Source: Rubrivivax sp. SCN 71-131 (lineage in GTDB: Bacteria > Pseudomonadota > Gammaproteobacteria > Burkholderiales > Burkholderiaceae_C). From it: a stretch of 64,000 nt of DNA. Each line of letters starts with the position of its first letter. The stretch's first letter is position 1. Location: positions 1 to 64,000 of the forward strand of contig MEFD01000030.1 of NCBI GenBank assembly GCA_001724995.1. The letters are read 5' to 3'. Shown piece after piece: positions 51,410-62,123 of the stretch. The notes beneath the pieces were generated by a model that had not been told where the DNA came from, did not search any database, and saw nothing but the letters and a program-made list of their open reading frames with translations. The position numbers and the translations under genes were made by a program.

Positions 51410-52432
51410 GTGCAGGCCCGGCTCGATGAACTGGTGGCGGCCCTGGGCGGAGAACTGCATGGCGACGGGTCGCTGCGGGTCGATGCGATCGCGCCGCTGT
51501 CGCGCGCCGGGGCCTCGGAGCTGAGCTTTCTGGCGCAGGCGCAGCTGCTGCCGCAGCTGGCGCAGAGCCGCGCCGCCTGCGTGATCGTGCGTCCCGAGCA
51601 TCGCGAACAGGCGCTCGCGCGCGGTGCGGCGATCGTCACTGCCGACCCCTACCTCTACTTCGCCCGGCTCACGCAATGGTGGGCGGCACGCGCCCGCACG
51701 CCCGCGCCTGCGGGCGTCCACCGCAGCGCCGTGATCGAGAGCAGCGCTGCCGTGCATCCCGAGGCCTCGATCGGCGCGCTGGCCTACATCGGTTCCGGCG
51801 CCCGCATCGGCCGGGGCGCGGTGATCGCCGCGCAGGCCTTCGTCGGCGAGGACGCCGAGATCGGCGAAGACTGCCGGCTCGGGCCGCGGGTGGTGTTCGA
51901 GCGCGGCTGCCGCATCGGCGCGCGCGGCATCGTGCAGGCCGGGGCGGTGGTCGGCGGCGAAGGCTTCGGCTTCGCGTCCGATGCCGGGCAGTGGGTGAAG
52001 ATCGAGCAGCTCGGCGCGGTGCGCATCGGCGACGACGTCGAGATCGGCGCCAACACCTGCATCGACCGCGGCGCGCTCGACGACACGGTGATCGAGGACG
52101 GCGTCAAGCTCGACAACCTGATCCAGATCGGCCACAACTGCCGCATCGGTGCGCACACGGCCATGGCCGGCTGCACCGGCGTTGCCGGCAGCACGCGCAT
52201 CGGCCGCCACTGCACGGCCGGGGGCAGCGCGATGATCCTCGGCCACCTGGAGATCGCCGACCACGTGCACATCAGCGCGGCCACGGTGGTCTCGCGTTCG
52301 ATCCGCAAGCCGGGCCACTACAGCGGCTTCTTCCCCATCGACGAGAATGCCGCCTGGGAGAAGAACGCCGCGACACTCAGACAGCTGCACGCGCTGCGCG
52401 AACGCATCCGCGCGCTGGAGAAGAAGTCATGA
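51410..52432 (+). CDS. lpxD: UDP-3-O-(3-hydroxyacyl)glucosamine N-acyltransferase
   Basis: The 340-residue enzyme adds the N-linked hydroxyacyl chain in lipid A synthesis. The N-terminal uridine-binding domain (to about residue 100) has [17 protein letters not shown] left-handed parallel beta helix of hexapeptide repeats follows. The catalytic His lies in [17 protein letters not shown], and a C-terminal helix closes the trimer. It starts with GTG. Confidence 0.98.
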   Translation: MQARLDELVAALGGELHGDGSLRVDAIAPLSRAGASELSFLAQAQLLPQLAQSRAACVIVRPEHREQALARGAAIVTADPYLYFARLTQWWAARARTPAPAGVHRSAVIESSAAVHPEASIGALAYIGSGARIGRGAVIAAQAFVGEDAEIGEDCRLGPRVVFERGCRIGARGIVQAGAVVGGEGFGFASDAGQWVKIEQLGAVRIGDDVEIGANTCIDRGALDDTVIEDGVKLDNLIQIGHNCRIGAHTAMAGCTGVAGSTRIGRHCTAGGSAMILGHLEIADHVHISAATVVSRSIRKPGHYSGFFPIDENAAWEKNAATLRQLHALRERIRALEKKS

Positions 52433-52878
52433 CCACCCCCGTGCTCGACATCCACAAGATCTTCAAGAAGCTGCCGCATCGCTACCCGATGCTGCTGGTC
52501 GACCGGGTGGTCGAGTTCGAGCGCGACAAGCGGCTGCTGGCGCTGAAGAACGTCACCATCAACGAACCCTTCTTCGCGGGTCACTTCCCGGTGCGCCCGG
52601 TGATGCCCGGGGTGCTGATCCTGGAGGCGCTGGCGCAGAGTGCCGCGCTGCTGTCCTTCGAGTCGGCCGGGCAGGATCTCGAGGACAACATGGTCGTCTA
52701 CTTCGTCGGCATCGACGGCGCGCGTTTCAAGCGTCCGGTCGAGCCCGGCGACCAGCTCATGCTGGAGGCGGTGCTCGATCGTGCGCGGGCCGGCATGTAC
52801 AAGTACAAGGTGCGCGCCTACGTCGACGGCGAGGTCGCCGCCGAGGCCGAGATCATGTGCACCATGCGCCAGGTCTGA
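52429..52878 (+). CDS. fabZ: 3-hydroxyacyl-ACP dehydratase FabZ
   Basis: The 149-residue hot-dog-fold enzyme carries out the dehydration step of fatty-acid elongation. [13 protein letters not shown] opens the fold. The catalytic His is in [16 protein letters not shown] and the catalytic Glu in ILEALAQ. It competes with lipid A synthesis for hydroxyacyl-ACP, which explains its conserved place between lpxD and lpxA. It overlaps lpxD by four bases. Confidence 0.98.
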   Translation: MTTPVLDIHKIFKKLPHRYPMLLVDRVVEFERDKRLLALKNVTINEPFFAGHFPVRPVMPGVLILEALAQSAALLSFESAGQDLEDNMVVYFVGIDGARFKRPVEPGDQLMLEAVLDRARAGMYKYKVRAYVDGEVAAEAEIMCTMRQV

Positions 52879-52911
52879 AGGCGGCCCCGGGCAGCGCAGG
52901 GCGCAGCACGC

Positions 52912-53700
52912 ATGGTGCAGATCCACCCCAGCGCGATCGTCGACGCGCGGGCCGAGCTGGAGGCAGGCGTCGTCGTCGGCCCGTATTGCGTGATCGGGCC
53001 GGACGTCCACATCGGGCAGGGCACGACGGTCGGCGCCCACTGCGTCATCGACGGCCGCACGACGATCGGGCGCGACAACCGCATCTTCCCCTTCAACGCG
53101 CTGGGCGGCATGCCGCAGGACATGTCGCACCGCGGCGAGCCCACTGAGCTGCGCATCGGCGACCGCAACACGATCCGCGAGTACTGCACCTTCAACACCG
53201 GCACGCTGAAGGAAGAGGGCGTCACCCGAGTCGGCTGCGACAACTGGATCATGGCCTACGTGCACCTGGCGCACGACGTGCGCGTGGGCGACCGCACGGT
53301 GCTGGCCAACGGCGTCACGCTGGCCGGGCATGTGCACGTCGGCGACTGGGCGACGATCGGCGGCCTGAGCGGTGTGCTGCAGTTCGTGCACATCGGCGCG
53401 CATGCCATGGTCGGCTTCCAGGCGCACGTGGCGATGGACGTGCCGCCCTACATGACGGTTGACGGCAACCCGCTGGCGGTGCGCTCGGTCAACCTCACCG
53501 GGCTCAAGCGGCGCGACTTCACGGCTGCGCGCATCGCCACCATCCGGCAGATGCACCGGACGCTCTACCGCAAGGGCCTGCCGATCGAGCAGGCGGTGGC
53601 GGAGATCGCCGCCCTCGCGCGCGACCCGGCCGAGGTCGGCGCCGACATCGACGCCATGCTCGACTTCCTCGCTGCCGCGCGGCGCGGCATCGTGCGCTGA
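52912..53700 (+). CDS. lpxA: UDP-N-acetylglucosamine acyltransferase
   Basis: The 262-residue enzyme carries out the first acylation of lipid A synthesis. Hexapeptide repeats form the beta helix ([20 protein letters not shown] onwards). The catalytic His is in [11 protein letters not shown], and [13 protein letters not shown] continues the helix. The helical C-terminal domain contains the [11 protein letters not shown] segment. Its length is normal. Confidence 0.98.
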   Translation: MVQIHPSAIVDARAELEAGVVVGPYCVIGPDVHIGQGTTVGAHCVIDGRTTIGRDNRIFPFNALGGMPQDMSHRGEPTELRIGDRNTIREYCTFNTGTLKEEGVTRVGCDNWIMAYVHLAHDVRVGDRTVLANGVTLAGHVHVGDWATIGGLSGVLQFVHIGAHAMVGFQAHVAMDVPPYMTVDGNPLAVRSVNLTGLKRRDFTAARIATIRQMHRTLYRKGLPIEQAVAEIAALARDPAEVGADIDAMLDFLAAARRGIVR

Positions 53701-53708
53701 AGCGCGCC

Positions 53709-54839
53709 ATGCGGCTGGCGATGGTGGCCGGCGAGGCCTCGGGCGACCTGCTCGCCGAGCAGTTGCTGGGCGGCCTGCAGCAGCGCTGGCCGCAGCTCGA
53801 GGCCTTTGGCATCGGCGGTCCGCGCATGCGCGCACGAGGCTTCGACGCCTGGTGGGGCAGCGACGCGCTGGCAGTGCGCGGCTACGTCGAGGTGCTGCGT
53901 CACTACAGGGGCATCCGGCGCATCCGGCAGGGGTTGGCCGAGCGGCTGCTGCGCGAGCCGCCGCGCGCCTTCGTCGGCGTCGACGCACCGGACTTCAACC
54001 TCGGGCTGGAAGCGCGGCTGCGCGCCGAGGGCATCCGCACCGTGCACTTCGTCTGCCCGTCGATCTGGGCCTGGCGCGGGGGCCGCGTGAAGCAGCTGGC
54101 CGCCGCCTGCGACCATGTGCTGTGCCTGTTTCCGTTCGAGCCCGAGCTGCTGCGCGCCCACGGCGTGGCCGCGACCTACGTCGGGCATCCGCTGGCCGAT
54201 GCGATTCCCTTGCAGCCGCCGCGCGAGGCGGCGCGAGCCGCACTCGGCCTGGATGCCGCTGCGCCGGTGGTGGCGCTGCTGCCGGGCAGCCGGGCGAGCG
54301 AAATCGAATACAACGCCGTTGCCTTCCTGCAGGCCGCGCGCCTCATGCACGAGCGCCGGCCGGAGCTGCGTTTCGTACTGCCGGCGGCGCCGGGCCTGCG
54401 CGCGGCGATCGACTCGCGGCTCGCGCAGCATGCGCCGGCGCTGCCCGTGAACGTGACCGACGGCCGCTCGCACGAGGCGCTGGCCGCCTGCGACGTGACG
54501 CTCATCGCCAGCGGCACGGCGACGCTCGAGGCCGCGCTCTTCGGCCGGCCGATGGTCATCGGCTACCGCATGCATGCGCTGTCCCATCAGCTCATGAAGC
54601 GCATGGCCTACCAGCCCTGGGCCGGTCTGCCCAACATCCTGTGCCGCGACTTCGTCGTGCCCGAACTGCTGCAGCAGGCGTGCACGCCCGAGGCGTTGGC
54701 GCGGGCGACGCTGGCCTGGCTCGACGAGCCCGCGCGCGCCGACGCGCTGCGCGCACGCTTCGCCGAACTGCACCACCGGCTGCGCCGCGACACGGCGCGC
54801 CTGGCCACCGATGCCATCGCGCAAGTCCTCGAGCCCTGA
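53709..54839 (+). CDS. lpxB: Lipid-A-disaccharide synthase
   Basis: The 376-residue GT-B glycosyltransferase joins UDP-diacyl-glucosamine and lipid X. It has [16 protein letters not shown] at the start, [41 protein letters not shown] and [20 protein letters not shown]. It is a peripheral inner-membrane enzyme. It overlaps rnhB by 29 bases. Confidence 0.98.
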   Translation: MRLAMVAGEASGDLLAEQLLGGLQQRWPQLEAFGIGGPRMRARGFDAWWGSDALAVRGYVEVLRHYRGIRRIRQGLAERLLREPPRAFVGVDAPDFNLGLEARLRAEGIRTVHFVCPSIWAWRGGRVKQLAAACDHVLCLFPFEPELLRAHGVAATYVGHPLADAIPLQPPREAARAALGLDAAAPVVALLPGSRASEIEYNAVAFLQAARLMHERRPELRFVLPAAPGLRAAIDSRLAQHAPALPVNVTDGRSHEALAACDVTLIASGTATLEAALFGRPMVIGYRMHALSHQLMKRMAYQPWAGLPNILCRDFVVPELLQQACTPEALARATLAWLDEPARADALRARFAELHHRLRRDTARLATDAIAQVLEP

Positions 54840-55437
54840 GCCGGGCGACCTGGCCTGGGCCATGCCGGGCCTGGTCGTGGGCGTCGACGAGGTCGGCCGC
54901 GGTCCGCTCGTCGGCCCGGTGGTGGCTGCGGCGGTGATGCTCGACGACCAGTGTCCGATCCGCGGCCTGCGCGACTCCAAGGCCTTGTCGCCGCGGCGGC
55001 GCGAAGTCCTGCACGACGAGATCATGGCGCACGCGCTGTGCGTGTCGGTGGCCGAGGCCAGTGCCGCGGAGATCGACGCGCACGACATCCTGCAGGCGAC
55101 GCTGCTGGCGATGCAGCGCGCGCTGCACGGCCTGCGGCTGCCGCCCTCGCGCGTGCTGGTTGACGGCAACCGGCTGCCGCCGCTGCCGATGCCGGTGCCG
55201 GCGCAGGCGGTCGTCAAGGGCGATGCGCGCGTGGCCTGCATCGCCGCGGCCTCGATCATCGCCAAGGTGCGTCGCGACCGCTGGTGCCGGATGCTGCACG
55301 AGCGCTGGCCCGGATACGGCTTCGACGCCCACAAGGGCTATCCGACGCCCGTGCACCTGCAGGCGCTGCGCGTACTCGGTCCCTGCCCGGAGCACCGGCG
55401 CAGCTTCGCGCCGGTGCGCCTGGCGCTGCAGCGATGA
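54811..55437 (+). CDS. rnhB: Ribonuclease HII
   Basis: The 208-residue enzyme removes ribonucleotides from DNA. It has [19 protein letters not shown] with the Asp-Glu metal pair, [33 protein letters not shown], and the C-terminal [20 protein letters not shown]. The ATG at 54811 gives an 18-residue extension. The ATG at 54862 directly before the first strand is an alternative start. Confidence 0.97.
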   Translation: MPSRKSSSPEPGDLAWAMPGLVVGVDEVGRGPLVGPVVAAAVMLDDQCPIRGLRDSKALSPRRREVLHDEIMAHALCVSVAEASAAEIDAHDILQATLLAMQRALHGLRLPPSRVLVDGNRLPPLPMPVPAQAVVKGDARVACIAAASIIAKVRRDRWCRMLHERWPGYGFDAHKGYPTPVHLQALRVLGPCPEHRRSFAPVRLALQR

Positions 55438-56207
55438 CGGCCGCGCAGCGCCTGAGCTCGCGCGCCAACCCGATGCTGGTGGCGCTGCGCCGCCTGGCGC
55501 GCGACGCGGCAGCCTATCGCCGCGGCGGCGAGGTCTGGCTGGAAGGCGAGCACCTCTGCGCCGCCGCCGCGGCGCACGGCGTGCCGGTGCGCCAGGCGCT
55601 GCTCAGCGAGAGCGGCTGGGCGCAAGCCTCACTGCGCGCGCTGGCGCCGCACGCGGCACGCGTGGCGATCGTCCCCGACGCCTTGTTCGCCGAGCTGAGT
55701 GCGCTCGAGTCGCCGGCCGCGATCGGCTTCGTGATGCCGCTGCCGAAGGCGCCGTCGCCCGAGCCCGGACTGCCGACGGTCGTGCTCGACCGCCTGCAGG
55801 ATGCCGGCAACGTCGGCAGCATCCTGCGCAGCGCGGCGGCACTCGGCGTGGCACAGGTGCTGGCGCTGAAGGGCACGGCCGCGCTGTGGTCGGCCAAGGT
55901 GCTGCGCGCGGGCATGGGTGCGCACTTCGCGCTGCGCCTGGCCGAAGGCTTGAGCGAGGACGAGATCCTCGCCCTTGCGCTGCCGCTGGTGGGGACCAGC
56001 CCGCACGCGCACGCGTTGCTGCCGCGTGCGGCGCTGCCGCGGCCTGCGGCCTGGCTGGTCGGACATGAAGGGCAGGGCGCCTCGGCGCGTCTGCTCGCGG
56101 CCTGCACGACCACCGTGCGCATTCCGCAGCCCGGCGGACAGGAGTCGCTCAACGTTGCTGCGGCGGCGGCGATCTGCTTCTACGAGACCTTGCGACGCCA
56201 CGGCTAG
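55434..56207 (+). CDS. SpoU-family RNA 2'-O-methyltransferase (TrmH/RlmB-like)
   Basis: The 257-residue protein has an N-terminal substrate-binding domain ([20 protein letters not shown]). The SPOUT domain starts near residue 120, with the three family motifs [30 protein letters not shown] and [18 protein letters not shown]. The last two form the SAM knot. It likely methylates ribose in rRNA or tRNA. Which position it modifies cannot be told from sequence alone. It overlaps rnhB by four bases. Confidence 0.93.
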   Translation: MTAAQRLSSRANPMLVALRRLARDAAAYRRGGEVWLEGEHLCAAAAAHGVPVRQALLSESGWAQASLRALAPHAARVAIVPDALFAELSALESPAAIGFVMPLPKAPSPEPGLPTVVLDRLQDAGNVGSILRSAAALGVAQVLALKGTAALWSAKVLRAGMGAHFALRLAEGLSEDEILALALPLVGTSPHAHALLPRAALPRPAAWLVGHEGQGASARLLAACTTTVRIPQPGGQESLNVAAAAAICFYETLRRHG

Positions 56208-56225
56208 CGGCGCCGCCTCGCGGCA

Positions 56226-57140
56226 TCAGGGCCGGTTGGACGCGACGATGCCGGCGACGATGAGCATGAAGGCGGCGCCGTGATGGGGCTGTGGCGGCTG
56301 GCCCAGCCACAGCGCCGAGAGCAGCGCGGCGAAGAGCGGCGTCAGGTTGCCGAAGAAGCCGGCGATGCTGGGCCCGACGGCGAGCACGCCGATGCCCCAG
56401 GCGCGATAGGCCAGCACCGCCGGGCCGACGGCCACGAACGCCAGGGCGGCGAGAACCCCGGGGCTGAAGTCCGGCCAGGGCGCGCCCAGCGCGTGTTCGG
56501 TGCCGGCGGCGAGGCTGGCGAAGAAGAGGCCGAAGATCGTCTGCACGAGCAGGAACTCGGCCCAGTTCCACGACGGGCGCGCACTGCCGGCGAGCGAGGG
56601 CGAGGGCCGCGCCAGCAGCCAGCTGTAGAAGGCCCAGCCGATCGCGGCCAGCAGCATCCACAGGTCCCCGGCGACGAGGCGCAGGCCCGCCACGCCGCCG
56701 AGTTCGCCGCGCAGCAGCACGATGAGCACGCCCAGCATGGACAGCAGCCCGCCCAGCGCCTGCGCGCGGCGCACGCGCTCGCCGAAGAAGAGCGCGCCGA
56801 CGACGAGCATCCAGATCGGCGTGCTGGAGGCGATGAGCGTGACGTTGATCGGCGTGCTCGTCTGCAGGGCCAGGTACTGCAGCGAGTTGTAGGCGCCGAC
56901 GCCCAGCAGCCCGAGCATGGCCAGTGCACGCCAGCGCTGCGCGATCTGCGCGCGCCGCTCGCGCGTGGCCACGGCGCCCCAGCCCAGCGGCAACAGCAGC
57001 GCCAGCGCCAGGCCCCAGCGCATGGCGTTGAGCAGCATCGGCGGCACCAGCGGCGCCAGCACGCGGCCGATGAGGGCATTGCAGGCCCACATGAACGGCG
57101 GCAGCGTCAGCAGCGCGGCGATGCGCGGCGTCAGCGTCAT
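56226..57140 (-). CDS. DMT-superfamily (EamA) transporter
   Basis: The 304-residue protein has ten hydrophobic segments in two five-helix halves. The first half contains TSTPINVTLIASSTPIWMLV, and the second has WGIGVLAVGPSIAGFFGNLT near the C-terminus. Each half matches an EamA repeat. Members export amino acids or other metabolites, but the substrate here cannot be predicted. It overlaps the upstream DUF2007 gene by four bases. Confidence 0.9.
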   Translation of the reverse strand: MTLTPRIAALLTLPPFMWACNALIGRVLAPLVPPMLLNAMRWGLALALLLPLGWGAVATRERRAQIAQRWRALAMLGLLGVGAYNSLQYLALQTSTPINVTLIASSTPIWMLVVGALFFGERVRRAQALGGLLSMLGVLIVLLRGELGGVAGLRLVAGDLWMLLAAIGWAFYSWLLARPSPSLAGSARPSWNWAEFLLVQTIFGLFFASLAAGTEHALGAPWPDFSPGVLAALAFVAVGPAVLAYRAWGIGVLAVGPSIAGFFGNLTPLFAALLSALWLGQPPQPHHGAAFMLIVAGIVASNRP

Positions 57141-57457
57141 CGGTCGATCGTGGCGCGCGGCATCGGCGCGCCGCAGTTCCAGCACTGCTCGAAGGGGCCC
57201 TCGACGATCTCGTGGCAGGCCGGGCAGGCCCAGTGCTGGTGGGGCAGATGGCGCCATTCGTCGAGCAGGCTGCGCGCCGCGTCGAGCTGACGGTCGTCGC
57301 TGACCCAGACCTCGGGCAGGCACTGGTCGGGCGGCACTTCGCCGGCGATGCTGCTGGCGTAGGCGCGCTGCACGCTGGTGGCGATGCCCGCGGCAGCGAG
57401 CTGGTCGGCCCACAGCGTGGCCAGGGCGAGGTTGGGAGCTTGCAGCACGCGTTTCAT
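57137..57457 (-). CDS. DUF2007 protein with C-terminal zinc ribbon
   Basis: The 106-residue protein has an N-terminal DUF2007-type alpha/beta fold (VLQAPNLALATLWADQLAAA, then PEVWVSDD). Two CxxC knuckles (CPAC and CWNC) near the C-terminus form a zinc ribbon. The family has been called putative signal transducers without proof. It is in one operon with the DMT transporter. Confidence 0.85.
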   Translation of the reverse strand: MKRVLQAPNLALATLWADQLAAAGIATSVQRAYASSIAGEVPPDQCLPEVWVSDDRQLDAARSLLDEWRHLPHQHWACPACHEIVEGPFEQCWNCGAPMPRATIDR

Positions 57458-57544
57458 CGCAGCGGCGATGGTGCCACGGTGCGTCGTCTGCTCGCACCGT
57501 ATGGCTTAACCTCGCGCTTCAGGCACAGCCAGGGAGCTTTGACC

Positions 57545-58528
57545 ATGCCGCGCGCGATCCAGATCAGCCGCCACGGCGGACCCGAGGTGATGCAGCTCGT
57601 CGACCTGCCGGTCGGCGAGCCCGGGCCGGGCGAGATCCGCATCCGCCACCACGCCTGCGGGCTGAACTTCATCGACGTCTACCAGCGCAGCGGGCTGTAC
57701 CCGAACGCGCTGCCGCTGACGCTGGGCATGGAGGCCGCCGGCGTCGTCGAGGCCGTGGGCGAAGGCGTGACCCATCTGCGCGCGGGTGACCGCGCGGCCT
57801 ACGCGAGCATGCCTCCCGGCGCCTACAGCGAGGCGCGCGTGATGCCGGCCACGGCGGTCGTCGGGCTGCCCGAGGGCATCCCGTTCGAGACGGCGGCGGC
57901 GATGATGCTCAAGGGCCTGACGGCGCAGTACCTGCTGAAGCGCACGCTGCCCGCCGAGGGCCTGCAGCCCGGCGACCACGTGCTGTGGCACGCCGCGGCG
58001 GGCGGCGTCGGCCTGATCGCCTGCCAGTGGGCGCGCGCGCTCGGGCTGCAGCTCATCGCCACCGCGGGCAGCGCGGCCAAGTGCCGGCTTGCCCTCGAGC
58101 ATGGCGCGGCGCATGCGATCGACTACACGCAGGAGGATTTCGTCGAACGCGTGCGGGCGATCACCGGCGGGCGCGGCGTCAAGGTCGTCTACGACAGCGT
58201 CGGCAAGGACACCTTCGAAGGCAGCCTCGACTGCCTGCGCCCCTTCGGGCTGCTGGCGAGCTTCGGCAATGCCTCCGGTGCGGTGCCGCCCTTCGCCCCC
58301 GGCATCCTCGCGGCCAAGGGCTCGCTCTACCTCACGCGGGCGACGCTCTTTCACCACATCGCCACGCGCGAGCGCACGCAGGCGATGGCCGACGACCTGT
58401 TCGCCGTCGTCCTCGCCGGGCAGGTGAAGATCCGCATCGATCAGCGCTTCGCGCTCGCCGACGTGGCCCAGGCGCACCGCGCGCTGGAAGCACGGCGCAC
58501 GACCGCTTCGACCATCCTCCTGCCCTGA
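57545..58528 (+). CDS. qor: NADPH:quinone oxidoreductase (zeta-crystallin type)
   Basis: The 327-residue medium-chain reductase lacks zinc ligands. It has NFIDVYQRSGLYPNALPLTL, GMEAAGVVEAVGEGV, the nucleotide-binding HAAAGGVGLIACQWARALG, YDSVGKDTFEGSLDCLRPFG and the C-terminal AHRALEARRTTASTILLP. This is the QOR1 pattern that reduces quinones with NADPH by one electron. GGAGC lies nine bases before the ATG. Confidence 0.94.
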   Translation: MPRAIQISRHGGPEVMQLVDLPVGEPGPGEIRIRHHACGLNFIDVYQRSGLYPNALPLTLGMEAAGVVEAVGEGVTHLRAGDRAAYASMPPGAYSEARVMPATAVVGLPEGIPFETAAAMMLKGLTAQYLLKRTLPAEGLQPGDHVLWHAAAGGVGLIACQWARALGLQLIATAGSAAKCRLALEHGAAHAIDYTQEDFVERVRAITGGRGVKVVYDSVGKDTFEGSLDCLRPFGLLASFGNASGAVPPFAPGILAAKGSLYLTRATLFHHIATRERTQAMADDLFAVVLAGQVKIRIDQRFALADVAQAHRALEARRTTASTILLP

Positions 58529-58539
58529 GCGCTGCCGCC

Positions 58540-60066
58540 ATGACGCCTTCCCGCCGCCGCGCCCTGGCGGCCGCGCTGCTCCTGCCATGGTTGTTCGGGG
58601 CGCGGGCGCAGACCGCCCGCGCGGCGCCCGCGCCTGCCGCCGAGCGCGCGTGCGCGCTCTGCCGCGACCGCCTGCAGACGGTGCCCGCGCTGCGCGCGCA
58701 GCTGCCGGGCAGCTGGCGGCTGCAGCTCGAGCGCGAGCCGGTGCTGGGCGGCGAGATGCTGGTCGTCGAGGCCGGTGCGCCGCAGGCGCCGCCGCTGCTC
58801 CTGGTGCACGGCCTGGGGCAGAACGGCTTCACCGACTGGGTGCCGGTGATGCAGACGCTGGCGCGACGCTGGCGCGTGATCGCCATCGACCTGCCGGGCT
58901 TCGGCTACTCGTCGGCACCACAGGCCAAGCTTGCGCCGACGCCGTACGCACGCGTGCTCGAGCGCCTGCTCGCGCGGCTCCGGATCGCGGCGCTGCCGGT
59001 CGTCGGCCATTCGATGGGCGGCGCCGTGGCGCTGCGGCTGGCGGCCGACTTCCCCGGGTGCGTGACGCGGCTCGTGCTCGTCGACGTGGCCGGCATCCTG
59101 CACCGCACGGCCTTCGGCAAGCACGCCACCATCGGTCAGCTTCCGTCCGAAGGCTGGCCGCAGGTGCTGCAGGAGCAGACCGCGAGGCTGCGCGACCTCG
59201 GGCACATCATCGTCGAGCGCGTCTTCGGGCTGCCGGACCCGACCGCGGTGCTGCGCGCCAACGAGTGGCTGTGGCCGCTGCTGCTGCGCGACCGCAGCAG
59301 CGTCAACGCCGCGCTGGCGCTGATGGAGGAGGATTTCGGCAGCGCGCTCTACACGCTGCGCGTGCCGGCGCAGGTCATCTGGGGCGACGCCGACAAGGTG
59401 GCGCCGCTGCGCACCGGCGAATTGCTGGCGCGGCGGCTGCCGCAGGCGCAACTGCACGTGCTGCGCGGCGTCGGCCACACGCCGATGCTGCAGGCCACGG
59501 CCGAGTTCGGGGCGCTGTTGCAGCGCGTGCTGCACGAGCTGCCGAATCCGCCCGCCGCGCCGCCGCCGGCCGAGGCGCCGCTGCAGGACCTGCAATGCAC
59601 GGGCGAGGTCGGTCGCCGCCTGAGCGGCCGCTGCCGCACGCTGCGCGTCGAGCGCTGCACGGCGCTGCAGATCGTCGACCTGGTGGCCGAGCGCATCGAG
59701 CTGCGCGATTCGATCGTCGAGATGACGGGGGTGCAGGTGCGCGGTGGCGATCCGGCGCTGGAGATCGTCAACAGCGAGCTGGTGGCCACGGCCTGCGACT
59801 TCGAGGGCCGGCAGGCGATCCGCAGCGACGCCGCGCGGCTGGACCTCGCCGGCTGCCGACTCGAGGCCCAGGCCTTCGCGGTGCAGGCCCTGCGGCGGTC
59901 GCGCCTGGTGGCTTCGGTCTGCCAGCTGCGCGATGCCATGTACAGCGGCGGCTGGCATGACGACCGTGAATTGCAGAGCGCCTTGCTGGACCCCGGCACA
60001 CCCGGGCAGGTGACGAATCCGCTGCCGGACCTGCCGTTGCCGCCGCTGCCCGGTGGCGGACGCTGA
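58540..60066 (+). CDS. Exported alpha/beta hydrolase with C-terminal beta-helix-like domain
   Basis: The 508-residue protein starts with a signal peptide of possible Tat type (SRRRALAAALLLPWLFGARA). The hydrolase domain (about 55-325) has the oxyanion VHGLGQNG, nucleophile Ser158 in GHSMGG, an acid in GDADK (about 285) and His313 in GVGHTP. A Pro-rich linker leads to residues 350-500, where short strands recur (IVDLVAERIELRDSIVEMTG, then VNSELVATACDFEG) like a right-handed beta helix. Substrate unknown. A Cys pair (CALC) follows the signal peptide. Confidence 0.85.
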   Translation: MTPSRRRALAAALLLPWLFGARAQTARAAPAPAAERACALCRDRLQTVPALRAQLPGSWRLQLEREPVLGGEMLVVEAGAPQAPPLLLVHGLGQNGFTDWVPVMQTLARRWRVIAIDLPGFGYSSAPQAKLAPTPYARVLERLLARLRIAALPVVGHSMGGAVALRLAADFPGCVTRLVLVDVAGILHRTAFGKHATIGQLPSEGWPQVLQEQTARLRDLGHIIVERVFGLPDPTAVLRANEWLWPLLLRDRSSVNAALALMEEDFGSALYTLRVPAQVIWGDADKVAPLRTGELLARRLPQAQLHVLRGVGHTPMLQATAEFGALLQRVLHELPNPPAAPPPAEAPLQDLQCTGEVGRRLSGRCRTLRVERCTALQIVDLVAERIELRDSIVEMTGVQVRGGDPALEIVNSELVATACDFEGRQAIRSDAARLDLAGCRLEAQAFAVQALRRSRLVASVCQLRDAMYSGGWHDDRELQSALLDPGTPGQVTNPLPDLPLPPLPGGGR

Positions 60067-60185
60067 GCCCGGTCGGCGCCCGCGCCGCGGTACGCGTGCC
60101 GCGACGCCGGCAGCACGCCGCCGAAGAGGCCAAGCGGCGTCGTGCCCGTTGCCCGGACGGGCGGCGGGTTGCCGAATTCCGGGTG

Positions 60186-61061
<876 letters not shown>

Positions 61062-61145
61062 CTGCTTACATAGAATGATTAGGATGAGGGGCCATTCTGG
61101 CATTCGACCGGTTTGGCACTCCCTGCAGGAAGTCGCGTAAGGACT

Positions 61146-62123
61146 ATGGATCTCCTCGTCGTCGAGCCGCTGGACCCCGAGGTGCTGGACTGGCTCTCGA
61201 TGCGCCACGGCGTCGTCTATGCGCCGCACCTGGCGCACGACGCGCGCGAGTTCCGTGCCGCGGTCGTCGGCGTAAGCGGGCTCGTGCTGCCGCCGTCGGT
61301 GGCGCTGGACCGCGCCGTGCTGCGCGCCGCGCCGCAGCTGCGCGCGGTCGGGCGCCTGTCGGCCGGCGTCGAGAACATCGACCTCGAGGCCTGTGCGCAG
61401 GCGGGCGTGGAGGTCGTGCGACCGGCCACCGCCAGCGCCGCGGCCGAGGCCGAGTTCGCCATCGGCGCCCTGCTGCAACTGCTGCGCCGGGTGCCGGTGG
61501 TCAACGCCGAAGGGCTCGCGGTCGGCCGCGAGCTCGGCGGCGCCGTCGTCGGCATCGTCGGCATGACGCCGGCGGCGCGCACGCTCTCGCGCCTGCTCGA
61601 CGCCTTCGGCACGCGCGTGCTCGGCTACGACCCGGCGGTGCACGCCGGCGACAGCCTCTGGGACCGCTGGGGCATCGAGCCCGTGCCGCTGCGCCAGCTG
61701 ATGGAGCACAGCGACGGCGTGTGCGTGCTGCTGACCTACTTCAGTCGCTACCACGGGCTCTTCGGCCAGCGCTATCTGGCCGAATGCAAGCCCAACCAGG
61801 TGCTGATGAGTCTGGCGCCCTCGGGCCTCTTCGACGAGCAGGCGCTGGCCCTGGTGCTGCGGCGTCGACGCATGGCCGCGGCGTGGTTCGACAGCATGGA
61901 GCCCGGCACGCTCGACCCCGGGCGGCCGCTGCACGCGGTGGAAGCGCTGCAGGTGACGCCGCGCGTGGCCAGCACGACGCGCGAATCGCGCGTGCGCAGC
62001 GCCTGGGCGGTGGCGCAGCGCATGGACGAGATCCTGCAGCTGCGCAGTTCCTCGCCCGCCGACTTCACGTCGACGACGCCAGGCGCGTACGCTGGTCTCG
62101 AAGACGATCCAGCGCCTGCCTGA
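61146..62123 (+). CDS. D-2-hydroxyacid dehydrogenase homologue, active site degenerate
   Basis: The 325-residue protein has the family fold. Its N-terminal substrate domain contains [20 protein letters not shown], and its Rossmann domain contains [20 protein letters not shown]. Three conserved points are altered. The dinucleotide loop lacks its usual Gly pattern (GMTPAA). The catalytic Arg of the usual N-x-x-R-G motif is missing ([12 protein letters not shown]). The catalytic His of the usual T-P-H motif is Arg (TPRVAS). It is probably not a normal dehydrogenase. The last 59 bases overlap valS. Confidence 0.85.
   Translation: MDLLVVEPLDPEVLDWLSMRHGVVYAPHLAHDAREFRAAVVGVSGLVLPPSVALDRAVLRAAPQLRAVGRLSAGVENIDLEACAQAGVEVVRPATASAAAEAEFAIGALLQLLRRVPVVNAEGLAVGRELGGAVVGIVGMTPAARTLSRLLDAFGTRVLGYDPAVHAGDSLWDRWGIEPVPLRQLMEHSDGVCVLLTYFSRYHGLFGQRYLAECKPNQVLMSLAPSGLFDEQALALVLRRRRMAAAWFDSMEPGTLDPGRPLHAVEALQVTPRVASTTRESRVRSAWAVAQRMDEILQLRSSSPADFTSTTPGAYAGLEDDPAPA

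Noticed and set aside
60067..60185. Bidirectional terminator between the hydrolase and galU
   Set aside because: Only a short GCCCGT/ACGGGC inverted repeat without a T-run was found, which is not enough to call.
61116..61130. Sigma-54 promoter (TGGCAC...TGC) before the dehydrogenase homologue
   Set aside because: The GG and GC elements are 8 bases apart, not the required 10, so it does not fit the consensus.
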